From: Methanocorpusculum sp.
Lineage (GTDB): Archaea; Halobacteriota; Methanomicrobia; Methanomicrobiales; Methanocorpusculaceae
Assembly: GCA_017622255.1 (NCBI GenBank)
Contig: JAGARL010000273.1
Coordinates: 1 to 5,923 of the forward strand
Reading direction: 5' to 3'
DNA: 5,923 bases
The notes under the pieces are model-generated. The model saw nothing but the letters and a program-made list of their open reading frames with translations, had not been told where the DNA came from and made no database searches. Below are positions 1 to 5,532 of this stretch, in pieces. Numbering within the stretch: position 1 is the first letter of the stretch; each line of letters begins with the position of its first letter. The translations under genes and the position numbers were made by a program.

Positions 1-762
1 AGTCTGATTCATGAATATGATGCAGATATTATTGTGACCGGCGGCTTCTATACAGTAACCCAGATGACGTCTTCTGCGCTTGCCAATCCTGCGGAAAAGT
101 ATCTGATGGTGGATACTGCCTATGCGGCAGGGGAACAGCCGGACAATCTGGCAAATATTGTCTTCCGCTCCAATGAACCAAGTTATGCCGCAGGATATGC
201 CGCAGGTATGCTTACCGAAACACGGATTGTCGGTTTCATGGGCGGCGTGCACACGGATATTGTGGAAGGCTTCTACCATGGATTTGCCGCCGGAATCGAG
301 CGGGCGGAAAAAGAACGCGGTGTGCAGATTGAGCTTCTGGCGGATTATACCGGTTCGTTTACCGATGCCGCCCTCGGATATGAATCTGCAATGCAGATGT
401 ATGATGCGGGAGCTGACATCGTCTATCAGGTTGCGGGAACCTCCGGCACCGGAGCGATTCGGGCCGCGGATGAGACAGGAAACTATGTCATCGGCGTTGA
501 TGTTGACCAGAGCTACCTTGCCCCTGATGCAGTGCTCTTCAGTGTGGTAAAGCATATCCCGCAGGCAATCCGCGATACAGTTCTTCTCTACAAGGAAGGC
601 GAAGACTTCAGCGGACAGACCATCTCCTTAGGATATGCGGAAGGCGATTATGTGGGGCTTGTCGGATATATGAAAGAGGTTGTTCCAAAGGAGTTAATCT
701 CTGCAATCGCTGATATCGAGCGGGAGATTGCAGACGGCAGAATCATTGTTCCCGAAGCATAA
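1..762 (+). CDS. BMP-family (PnrA-like) substrate-binding protein, 5' end missing
   Basis: This is the C-terminal 253 residues of a periplasmic-binding-type protein of the BMP/PnrA family, the solute receptors of ABC importers that often carry nucleosides. The reading frame is open from the first base, so the start, signal peptide and lipobox lie outside the window; an internal GTG at 34 is not needed as a start. Family features seen in order are a Gly-Gly-Phe after a hydrophobic strand (residues 10-16 of the visible part), a KYLMVDT strand, a Glu-x-x-Tyr-x-Ala-Gly-Tyr-x-Ala-Gly helix, the GFMGG turn, a GFxAG helix, a GADIVYQVAG strand and the signature GVDVDQ at 165-170 followed by SVVKH. 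These match the BMP fold along its length. The ligand cannot be read from the sequence. Permease and ATPase genes would be expected outside the left edge; the next gene inside is unrelated. Confidence 0.88.
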   Translation, partial: SLIHEYDADIIVTGGFYTVTQMTSSALANPAEKYLMVDTAYAAGEQPDNLANIVFRSNEPSYAAGYAAGMLTETRIVGFMGGVHTDIVEGFYHGFAAGIERAEKERGVQIELLADYTGSFTDAALGYESAMQMYDAGADIVYQVAGTSGTGAIRAADETGNYVIGVDVDQSYLAPDAVLFSVVKHIPQAIRDTVLLYKEGEDFSGQTISLGYAEGDYVGLVGYMKEVVPKELISAIADIEREIADGRIIVPEA

Positions 763-837
763 TTTTTCCGCGCACTGCTGGAATCTCACTTTTCTCAATT
801 TTTCAAAAACTCAGGAAATCGGTTATTTTTGAAAAAT
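763..837 (+). terminator. T-rich gene end with a 12-bp inverted repeat
   Basis: A run of five T follows the BMP stop codon directly (763-767), as is common at archaeal gene ends. A second T-run lies at 799-803 inside a perfect 12-bp inverted repeat: ATTTTTCAAAAA at 798-809 and TTTTTGAAAAAT at 826-837, with 16 nt between. The hairpin is AU-only apart from one G-C pair, so it would be weak as RNA. Its role as terminator is inferred from position and composition. Confidence 0.5.
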
Positions 838-877
838 ACGCATTCAATAACTGCGAAAATTTTTGTAACTTAAACCA

Positions 878-898
878 AGTATATATGCTCCAAGGTGC
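878..898 (+). promoter_or_regulatory. TATA box and AGGTG motif upstream of the META lipoprotein gene
   Basis: AAACCA (BRE-like) followed by AGTATATATG puts a TATA box at about 880-886. Archaeal transcription starts about 26 nt downstream of the box centre, near 908-910, which is the ATG itself, so the mRNA may be leaderless. An AGGTG at 893-897 resembles a Shine-Dalgarno core but sits 12 nt from the ATG and would not be transcribed if the leaderless reading is right. Confidence 0.55.
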
Positions 899-909
899 AA
901 TGATGTAGT

Positions 910-1587
910 ATGAGAAAGACAGCACTTGTCGTTTTAGCAGTTGCCCTTGTGGGCATCGTTGCTGCTGCCGGCTGTATCAGCTCGGCTGCAAACTCCGACT
1001 CTCCGGTCGGAGACTGGATCATCAGCGGAACAGACGTAACCCTCTCCATCAAGGGAGACGGAACCTTTGCCGGACAGTCCTATGTGAACCGTTACTTCGG
1101 CGAATACACTCTTAACGGAAACACCATCACCTTCACCCTCGGCGGAAGCACCATGATGTTCGGTCCGGAAATCGAGAAGGAAGATGCATTCTTTGCAGCC
1201 CTTGCAGGCGAGCAGACCTATGAAATCGTTGACGGCAAACTCGTCCTTGAAAACGGACTCACCTTCACCGAAGCACCGAAGAGCGTTGTCGGTTCCTGGG
1301 AAACCGCTGACGGTGTCACCATCATCTTCAACGAAGACGGCACCTTTGCAGGAAAAGGCCTGGTTAACAACTACTTCGGAACCTACGTTCAGGACGGAGA
1401 ATCCGTAACCATCACCCAGACCGGAAACACTATGATGTTCGGCCCGGAGATTGAGGCAGAAGACGCATACTTCGCATCCTTAAAGACCGTTACCGGCTTC
1501 ACCGTAACTGATGCAGGACTCACCTTAACTGACGCAAACGGAAAGGCAGTTGTCTCCTTTGCAGTCATGTCCTTCGTCGAAGAGTAA
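910..1587 (+). CDS. Lipoprotein with two tandem META (HslJ-like) domains
   Basis: A predicted exported lipoprotein of 225 residues. Residues 1-21 form a signal peptide (Met-Arg-Lys, then a long Ala/Val/Leu core) ending in a lipobox-like Ala-Ala-Gly-Cys with Cys22, so the protein is probably lipid-anchored outside the cell. It then contains two copies of one domain of about 94 residues: repeat 1 from Gly34-Asp-Trp to about 120, repeat 2 from Gly128-Ser-Trp to the end. Each copy has GDGTFAG/EDGTFAG, an Asn-x-Tyr-Phe-Gly turn, TMMFGPEIE and an E-D-x-x-F-x-x-L helix. This follows the META/HslJ (DUF306) pattern, in which the corresponding positions read G-C-N and T-R-M-x-C-P; both cysteines are absent in both copies here. 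META proteins are linked to motility or novobiocin resistance in bacteria, but the molecular function is poorly known and I assign none. It is a single-gene unit facing the cyclophilin operon tail to tail. Confidence 0.8.
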   Translation: MRKTALVVLAVALVGIVAAAGCISSAANSDSPVGDWIISGTDVTLSIKGDGTFAGQSYVNRYFGEYTLNGNTITFTLGGSTMMFGPEIEKEDAFFAALAGEQTYEIVDGKLVLENGLTFTEAPKSVVGSWETADGVTIIFNEDGTFAGKGLVNNYFGTYVQDGESVTITQTGNTMMFGPEIEAEDAYFASLKTVTGFTVTDAGLTLTDANGKAVVSFAVMSFVEE

Positions 1588-1617
1588 GAAGATACTTCTC
1601 AAAGAAACTAAATCCAT

Positions 1618-1670
1618 AAAAATACCTCCCAATCCAATCTTTTTTACTCTTTCTTCTGAATCTAAGAAAG
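1618..1670. terminator. Convergent gene-end region with T-runs on both strands
   Basis: The META gene (+) and the hydrolase gene (-) meet here. On the plus strand a run of six T (1640-1645) and T/C-rich sequence to 1655 suit an archaeal terminator. On the minus strand a five-T run corresponds to 1618-1622. A perfect 7-bp inverted repeat, CTTTCTT (1649-1655) and AAGAAAG (1664-1670) with an 8-nt loop, overlaps the hydrolase stop codon. Assignment is by position and composition. Confidence 0.5.
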
Positions 1671-2330
1671 AAATGCACGCACAGTCCTGTTGAACGCATC
1701 CGCTTTTTTCATCGGCAGGAAATGGTCTCCTTCAAGGAACACAAGTTCAGCATGGGGAATTGTTTCAGCAATCATTCGCGTATGGCTTTCCCGAATCATG
1801 TCCTTTGTTCCGGCAAGAACAAGCGTCTCTGCCTGAATCATTCTCAGGTGTTCTTCGCGGATGCCGAAGTCGTTTACCATAAGTCCTAAGATTTCCGCAT
1901 TCCGCTGTGCTTCCGGATTTTTGAAGCGGGATGCAACTGCATAGCCAAGGGTTATTGGAATCTGCATGGAACGCTTCACGGCTTTCGGTGTAATGCATGC
2001 CCCGCAGAGGACGAGCCTGCGTATCCGTGTTGGATATTTTGCGGCAAAGAGGATTGCCGTGTTTGCTCCGTCGGAAAATCCGATGATGTCTGCTTTTTCG
2101 ATTTTCTGTTCGTCAAAGAAAGCGAGCATGTCTTCTGCAAACTGCGGAAATGACAGAGGCTTTGTTCCGCGGGGGGATTTTCCGTGTCCGCGGGTATCAA
2201 CTGCAAATACCTGGAAGTCGGAGGAAAAATAGTCAGTCTGGTGTTCAAAGTCAGTGCTTTCTCCGCCGTTTCCGTGGAGAAGAATAAGAGGATCTCCGCT
2301 GCCTGATTTTCTGCAGGCAAGAGAAATCAT
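1662..2330 (-). CDS. Alpha/beta hydrolase-fold protein
   Basis: A 222-residue alpha/beta hydrolase, probably cytoplasmic (no signal peptide). Visible landmarks are the oxyanion-loop motif His19-Gly-Asn-Gly-Gly after a hydrophobic strand, Asp45-Thr-Arg-Gly-His-Gly-Lys-Ser, the nucleophile elbow Gly84-Phe-Ser86-Asp-Gly, a Gly-Thr-Lys-Asp177 acid strand and Gly-Asp-His203 near the end. The likely triad is Ser86, Asp177, His203. The cap between residues about 115 and 165 is short, so the protein is small for the family. Substrate is unknown; esterase, lactonase and C-C hydrolase members all share this layout. It is the last gene of the three-gene operon and its ATG overlaps the previous stop as ATGA. 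A GGAGG placed 6 nt before the ATG supports this start. Confidence 0.88.
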   Translation of the reverse strand: MISLACRKSGSGDPLILLHGNGGESTDFEHQTDYFSSDFQVFAVDTRGHGKSPRGTKPLSFPQFAEDMLAFFDEQKIEKADIIGFSDGANTAILFAAKYPTRIRRLVLCGACITPKAVKRSMQIPITLGYAVASRFKNPEAQRNAEILGLMVNDFGIREEHLRMIQAETLVLAGTKDMIRESHTRMIAETIPHAELVFLEGDHFLPMKKADAFNRTVRAFLS

Positions 2331-2671
2331 CCGCAGCCTCCGCCCATCTCATAGAGTGCGTAGAGTTCGTTTGCGGCGGCCATGTCGCCTTTTTTCATCG
2401 TCTCGCTGATGAGAACTTCCGCACACTCAACCGGCAGGCATCCGATACTTTCCGCACCGGAACGGATGAGGGCTACAATTCCGAAGAACTCCTCATCGGT
2501 GAGCAGCTGCAGACGGGATGCAAAATCGTCTGCATCCTTTGCGAAATGATTTGCAACGGGCGCTAAAATTGAACGGTACTCTGCAGCGGATTTAGCGCAG
2601 GTAAGGCTTGTGCACTCGGGGGCGAGTTTTTCCAAAAGGCGGATATCTTCTTCGGTTAAGGTTCTGCTCAT
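2327..2671 (-). CDS. Conserved-looking hypothetical protein, 114 residues, five cysteines
   Basis: I do not recognise this protein. It is small, acidic and predicted mostly helical, with no signal peptide or membrane segment. The C-terminal half reads like a compact helical domain: LTDEEFFGIVALI (57-69), then G-A-E-S-I-G-C-L-P. It has five cysteines: Cys20 and Cys25 (CX4C), Cys78 and Cys83 (a second CX4C) and Cys113 in a Gly-Gly-Gly-Cys-Gly tail. Paired spacing could mean metal binding or disulfides, but no known motif fits. It starts 8 nt after the cyclophilin stop with no visible Shine-Dalgarno motif, so translation is probably coupled, and its stop overlaps the hydrolase start. Tight packing between two recognisable genes on the same strand, with an embedded ribosome binding site, supports it as a real gene. 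Confidence 0.75.
   Translation of the reverse strand: MSRTLTEEDIRLLEKLAPECTSLTCAKSAAEYRSILAPVANHFAKDADDFASRLQLLTDEEFFGIVALIRSGAESIGCLPVECAEVLISETMKKGDMAAANELYALYEMGGGCG
2337..2341 (-). promoter_or_regulatory. Shine-Dalgarno of the hydrolase gene, inside the upstream gene
   Basis: The minus strand reads GGAGG followed by six bases and the hydrolase ATG (2328-2330). The motif lies within the last codons of the 114-residue gene, where it helps encode its Gly-rich tail. This decides the hydrolase start and suggests coupled translation. Confidence 0.75.
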
Positions 2672-2679
2672 AAAAAAGA

Positions 2680-3171
2680 TTAGAGAAGAGTTGCCTCAAC
2701 AATGACAACATCTTCGAGCGGTCTGTCGCTGTAGTTGGTCTTGACCTTTCCAATCTTCTCGACAACTTCCATACCCTCTACGACGTGACCGAATGCCGGG
2801 TGGGCTTTGTCAAGGTAGTTGTTGTTGACGAGGTTGATGAAGAACTGGCTTCCTCCGGTGTTCGGTCCGGCGTTTGCCATGGAGATGGTTCCCTTGTTGT
2901 TCTTGTTGTCCGGCATGAACTCATCTTTAATCTGGTATCCTGGTCCTCCTCTGCCGGTTCCGGTCGGGTCTCCTCCCTGAATCATGAATCCGTCAATTAC
3001 GCGGTGGAAGATGACTCCGTTGTAGAATCCCTCGCCGACAAGTTTTGCGAAGTTGCCGGCTGTAATCGGCATGTCTTCGCGAAGTTCCAGAGTGATGTCT
3101 CCCATGTTGGTTTTGAGAAGAACTTTCTGTGGTGTCATATAGTAGAATGCGTCTGCTTTGGTAATAAACAT
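2680..3171 (-). CDS. Cyclophilin-type peptidyl-prolyl cis-trans isomerase
   Basis: A 163-residue cytoplasmic cyclophilin that should catalyse cis-trans isomerisation of X-Pro bonds during folding. The core is complete: VLLKTNMGDI beta strand (17-26), Phe55-His-Arg57-Val with the catalytic arginine, GFMIQGGD (61-68) with Gln65, the glycine-rich T-G-R-G-G-P-G loop, ISMANAGPNTGGSQFFI (96-112) and HPAFGHVVEGM. The tryptophan of human cyclophilin A that contacts cyclosporin is replaced by Tyr119, as often in prokaryotic members. The start is uncertain: Met12 (ATG at 3136-3138) would give a 152-residue protein closer to a minimal domain. Neither start has a Shine-Dalgarno motif. The TATA box at 3211-3218 predicts transcription from about 3188, which fits 3171 with a very short leader. 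It heads the leftward operon. Confidence 0.92.
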   Translation of the reverse strand: MFITKADAFYYMTPQKVLLKTNMGDITLELREDMPITAGNFAKLVGEGFYNGVIFHRVIDGFMIQGGDPTGTGRGGPGYQIKDEFMPDNKNNKGTISMANAGPNTGGSQFFINLVNNNYLDKAHPAFGHVVEGMEVVEKIGKVKTNYSDRPLEDVVIVEATLL

Positions 3172-3189
3172 GGGGGTTTGAAACAGTAA

Positions 3190-3229
3190 TCATGAATATC
3201 CGTCCTGCCCAATATATTCTCATTCATGA
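3190..3229. promoter_or_regulatory. Divergent promoter region with symmetric TATA box and flanking inverted repeat
   Basis: Only 54 nt separate the cyclophilin start (-) and the radical SAM start (+). AATATATT at 3211-3218 is its own reverse complement and could serve as a TATA box in either direction. Leftward, it predicts a start near 3188, suitable for cyclophilin. Rightward it predicts about 3241, which is past the ATG at 3226, so the radical SAM gene either uses another box or starts at Met8 (3247). TCATGAAT (3190-3197) and ATTCATGA (3222-3229) form an 8-bp inverted repeat around the box. Confidence 0.5.
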
Positions 3230-4383
3230 AAAATCCCTTCCATGTAATGATTATCCCCACCCTCGGCTGTCCGGGAAAGTGTAAATACTGCTGGAGTTCG
3301 GATGAGAACTCGCCGAAGATGAGTCTTGATACGGTCCGCGATATTGTTGAGTGGTTAAAGCCGGTTGAAGAGGAACATGTGACGTTCACCTTCCACGGAG
3401 GAGAGCCGCTTTTAGCCGGCGCCTCCTTCTACCGCGAGGCACTGCCGATGCTTTCCAAAGAGCTTTCGCACATGCATCCGGAGTTTGCGATGCAGACGAA
3501 TCTCTGGCTGATGGATGATGAACTGGCGGAGATTCTTGCGGAATATCAGGTACCGCTTGGATCATCCATCGACGGCCCGGAGGATTTGACGGATTATCAG
3601 AGAGGGGATGAATACTATACCCGATGCATGGAAGGGTACCGCATCGCAGTAGAGCACGGGCTTCTGGTGCGGTTTATCTGTACGTTTACGAACTCGTCGG
3701 TTCTGCGAAAAGAGGATATTGTGGAGTTCTTTAAGAGTCAGGGATGGGTTATGAAGCTCCATCCGGCTCTTCCTTCTCTGAAAGGAGATAACCCGAATGC
3801 ATGGACACTGTCTCCGGAGGAGTACGGAGAGCTTCTGGTCTGGCTTTTGGATTATGCGATTACGCATCCGAACTTTGAGATTATGAATGTCAACGATCTC
3901 TGCCGCTGTGTGTTTACGCGCTCGGGTGCGGTCTGTACGTATGCGGACTGTATGGGCTCTACTTTTGCGATTGGGCCTGACGGTGCGATTTATCCGTGCT
4001 ACCGGTTTATCGGTATGCCGGAGTGGGTGATGGGGTATGTGCAGGATAAGCCGTCGATTGCAAATCTGATGGAAAGTCCGGCAGGAAAGCGGATGACGGC
4101 ATTTAAGGAGCATGTGGATTCTGCCTGCCGCGACTGTGCACACATTACCTACTGCAGAGGCGGCTGTCCGTACAATGCGATAGCTCCAACCGGCGGAGAA
4201 CTCGAAGGCGTTGACCCGCACTGTACGGCATACAAGCGGGCATTTGATGAGATTGTATCTCGGATGGAAAAGGAAATGGAAGCGCCTGTTCTTTCCGCAG
4301 GGCCTGCTGCGCGGAGGTCGCGGGTAAAGCGGATGGAAAAGCCGCCGGTGATGCCGCTGATTAAGCGGATTATTGAAAAATAA
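3226..4383 (+). CDS. Radical SAM/SPASM enzyme, sulfatase- or peptide-maturase-like
   Basis: A 385-residue enzyme that should bind three Fe-S clusters. The radical SAM motif Cys15-X3-Cys19-X2-Cys22 followed by Trp sits at the N-terminus, and the SAM-binding His-Gly-Gly-Glu-Pro is at 57-61. The C-terminal SPASM region has Cys237, Cys242 and Cys258, then Cys301-X2-Cys304-X5-Cys310-X3-Cys314 and Cys333. This pattern of eight matches the two auxiliary [4Fe-4S] clusters of anaerobic sulfatase maturases. Such enzymes modify side chains of proteins or ribosomal peptides by radical chemistry. From memory, methanogens have putative peptide-modifying subfamilies of this type, but I cannot place it in one. 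No sulfatase or obvious precursor peptide lies in the window. A basic tail (about 361-385) follows the SPASM domain. No Shine-Dalgarno motif precedes ATG 3226; Met8 at 3247 is an alternative start, but strand residues just before Cys15 favour Met1. Confidence 0.9.
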   Translation: MKNPFHVMIIPTLGCPGKCKYCWSSDENSPKMSLDTVRDIVEWLKPVEEEHVTFTFHGGEPLLAGASFYREALPMLSKELSHMHPEFAMQTNLWLMDDELAEILAEYQVPLGSSIDGPEDLTDYQRGDEYYTRCMEGYRIAVEHGLLVRFICTFTNSSVLRKEDIVEFFKSQGWVMKLHPALPSLKGDNPNAWTLSPEEYGELLVWLLDYAITHPNFEIMNVNDLCRCVFTRSGAVCTYADCMGSTFAIGPDGAIYPCYRFIGMPEWVMGYVQDKPSIANLMESPAGKRMTAFKEHVDSACRDCAHITYCRGGCPYNAIAPTGGELEGVDPHCTAYKRAFDEIVSRMEKEMEAPVLSAGPAARRSRVKRMEKPPVMPLIKRIIEK

Positions 4384-4406
4384 CTCTGAGGATTTCTAAT
4401 ACTTCT

Positions 4407-4420
4407 ATTTTTTGAAAAAC
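4407..4420 (+). terminator. T-run after the radical SAM gene
   Basis: A run of six T (4408-4413) then GAAAAAC lies 24 nt after the radical SAM stop codon. The 11-mer TTTTTGAAAAA is shared with 826-836, which also lies shortly downstream of a gene. A terminator role is inferred from composition and place. Confidence 0.45.
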
Positions 4421-4429
4421 ACCGCAAAG

Positions 4430-4617
4430 CAATACGATAGGCGATGGAACGGAAGCGACCAAGCCTGTTGGAAATTGATTTTTTAAAACGTATTGGGGCT
4501 AAGGCGAAGCCGCACGCCCCTTAGAATCGCAAGGTATTCACCTTGCTCATGACTCGAGCAAACTCTCGTCCGTCGCGGGGATATGTGCGCTCATTAAACT
4601 GGGGTGCAACGCACCCC
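4430..4617. other. Gene-free stretch rich in perfect hairpins; possible RNA or repeat element
   Basis: No convincing gene lies between the radical SAM and mtd stops (4384-4658). Inverted repeats seen in order are CAATACG (4430-4436) with CGTATTG (4489-4495), enclosing AGGC/GCCT (4439-4442, 4463-4466); then either GGGGC/GCCCC (4495-4499, 4516-4520) or the competing CTAAGG/CCTTAG (4499-4504, 4519-4524); then GCAAGGT-ATTC-ACCTTGC (4529-4546); then GGGGTGC-AAC-GCACCCC (4601-4617). This could be a structured RNA, an intergenic repeat, or leftover sequence; strand is unknown. A 26-codon ORF (4444-4524, +), rich in Lys/Arg, has no ribosome binding site and I do not call it. Confidence 0.4.
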
Positions 4618-4625
4618 TGTTCAAT

Positions 4626-4664
4626 CCAAAAGAAAAAATGGTTATGAGTAAATCAGATTTACTC
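4626..4664 (-). terminator. Terminator-like palindrome and T-run at the end of mtd
   Basis: GAGTAAATC (4646-4654) and GATTTACTC (4656-4664) form a 9-bp inverted repeat around a single base, covering the mtd stop codon (4659-4661). Reading leftward it is followed after a few bases by six T, a C and four T (complement of 4627-4639). A hairpin followed by T-rich sequence resembles an intrinsic terminator; in archaea the T-tract is the part known to matter. Confidence 0.6.
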
Positions 4665-5501
4665 TGGCTTGCTGATGAGTGCAGTCTTGGAGACGATCTC
4701 ACCAGTCTTCTTGTGCGGCATGCGGATGACACCGTCACAGCCCTTCTCAATCTCACGTGCTTCGTCACAGAGTGCTGCTGCCTGGCGCATGACTTCGTGT
4801 GCAGATGCAACGATTGGGATGTAGTCTTCCCATGCTTTGGTCATGAAGCAACCCTTAACGTTGATGTTTGCAACAGACTGTGCCATCTCGTATGCTGCGC
4901 GTGCTTTTGCGTGTGCGTACGGGTTGGTGAATTCGCCCTTGGTTGCGTTGTCAGAGTTGACGACGAGTTTCGGGAGAACGAGCTCTGCGCCCTTCTTGCC
5001 TTCCTTAACCTGGTCGATAACTTTGTCAAGCTCCTGCTGGAGTTTGCGGAATGCACCGGTGGTTGCGAGGACCTTGATGAGGTTTCCGTTGTAGTCTGCC
5101 ATCTCAACTGGGTCGAGGAACTCGCGGCGTGCACCGATCATTGCGTCTGCCTTCATGATGATGTATCCGAAGTTGGATGCCTTGAGTGCTTCCCATCCCT
5201 CTTTCTTGGTGGTGACATCGTCAGTGATGACGATAACCGGGATGCCTGCTGCTGCGAGTTCTTCTCGTGCACCAACTGGGCCTTCGAGGACGCCGTTCGG
5301 GGAAACGACAATTGCGAAGTCCGGCTGCCATGCTTTGAGGTTGGAAACGACGCGGTCAACGTCTTCCTTCTGCAGTTTGGTTCCAGAGGTTGCCATGAAG
5401 GTCATCATGTCTTCACGGTCTGCACGCTCATCTAAAAGAAGCTCTGCCATAACACCTGCTGCGATGTTGCCGAGCTTTGCAACTCCTACCTTTACTACCA
5501 T
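4659..5501 (-). CDS. mtd: F420-dependent methylene-tetrahydromethanopterin dehydrogenase
   Basis: Mtd catalyses the reversible F420H2-dependent reduction of methenyl- to methylene-tetrahydromethanopterin, a central step of methanogenesis from CO2 or formate, in the cytoplasm and without a bound prosthetic group. The 280-residue product has the usual family length. Recognisable family sequence includes [11 protein letters not shown] at the N-terminus, [11 protein letters not shown] (21-31), the SPNG turn (67-70) with G-P-x-G-A-R-E following, IPVIVITDD, and the long helical C-terminal half. The start at 5501 is chosen over in-frame upstream codons up to 5558 because an AGGTG lies 8 nt before it, the family N-terminus begins here, and the likely TATA box (5557-5563) falls on the longer start. 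It is transcribed alone, divergent from the Tfx-like gene, and ends in a terminator-like palindrome. Its antisense strand shows long open frames, a consequence of its codon use. Confidence 0.96.
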   Translation of the reverse strand: MVVKVGVAKLGNIAAGVMAELLLDERADREDMMTFMATSGTKLQKEDVDRVVSNLKAWQPDFAIVVSPNGVLEGPVGAREELAAAGIPVIVITDDVTTKKEGWEALKASNFGYIIMKADAMIGARREFLDPVEMADYNGNLIKVLATTGAFRKLQQELDKVIDQVKEGKKGAELVLPKLVVNSDNATKGEFTNPYAHAKARAAYEMAQSVANINVKGCFMTKAWEDYIPIVASAHEVMRQAAALCDEAREIEKGCDGVIRMPHKKTGEIVSKTALISKPE

Positions 5502-5509
5502 ATTTAATA

Positions 5510-5532
5510 CACCTCTCATTTGTTGAATGAGA
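5510..5532 (-). promoter_or_regulatory. mtd ribosome binding site with an adjoining hairpin
   Basis: The minus strand carries AGGTG (complement of 5510-5514), 8 nt before the mtd ATG. Immediately upstream, TCTCATT-TGTTG-AATGAGA in plus-strand reading (5514-5532) is a perfect 7-bp inverted repeat with a 5-nt loop whose one arm ends on the A of AGGTG. In the mRNA the hairpin would sit directly against the ribosome binding site. The ribosome binding site is well supported; a regulatory role for the hairpin is inferred. Confidence 0.65.

Noticed and set aside
2327..2350. Gly-Gly-Gly-Cys-Gly tail as a radical SAM-modified precursor peptide
   Set aside because: The preceding sequence looks like a folded helical domain, and the tail is explained by the embedded ribosome binding site of the next gene.
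3562..4221. Long minus-strand ORF of 219 codons opposite the radical SAM gene
   Set aside because: Arg/His-rich product with no recognisable domain, fully antisense to a gene whose Fe-S motifs are intact.
4444..4524. 26-codon Lys/Arg-rich plus-strand ORF after the radical SAM gene, considered as its peptide substrate
   Set aside because: No ribosome binding site, no cysteine, and it runs through the hairpins of the structured stretch.
4601..4630. GTTCAATCC resembling a tRNA T-arm
   Set aside because: The flanking bases do not form a T-stem, and no acceptor, D-arm or anticodon arm fits around it.
4638..5435. Long plus-strand ORF of 265 codons, Cys- and Val-rich, opposite mtd
   Set aside because: It is the antisense frame of a clearly identified mtd gene; the cysteines come from complementary codons of Ala/Thr-rich sequence, and it has no ribosome binding site or family resemblance.
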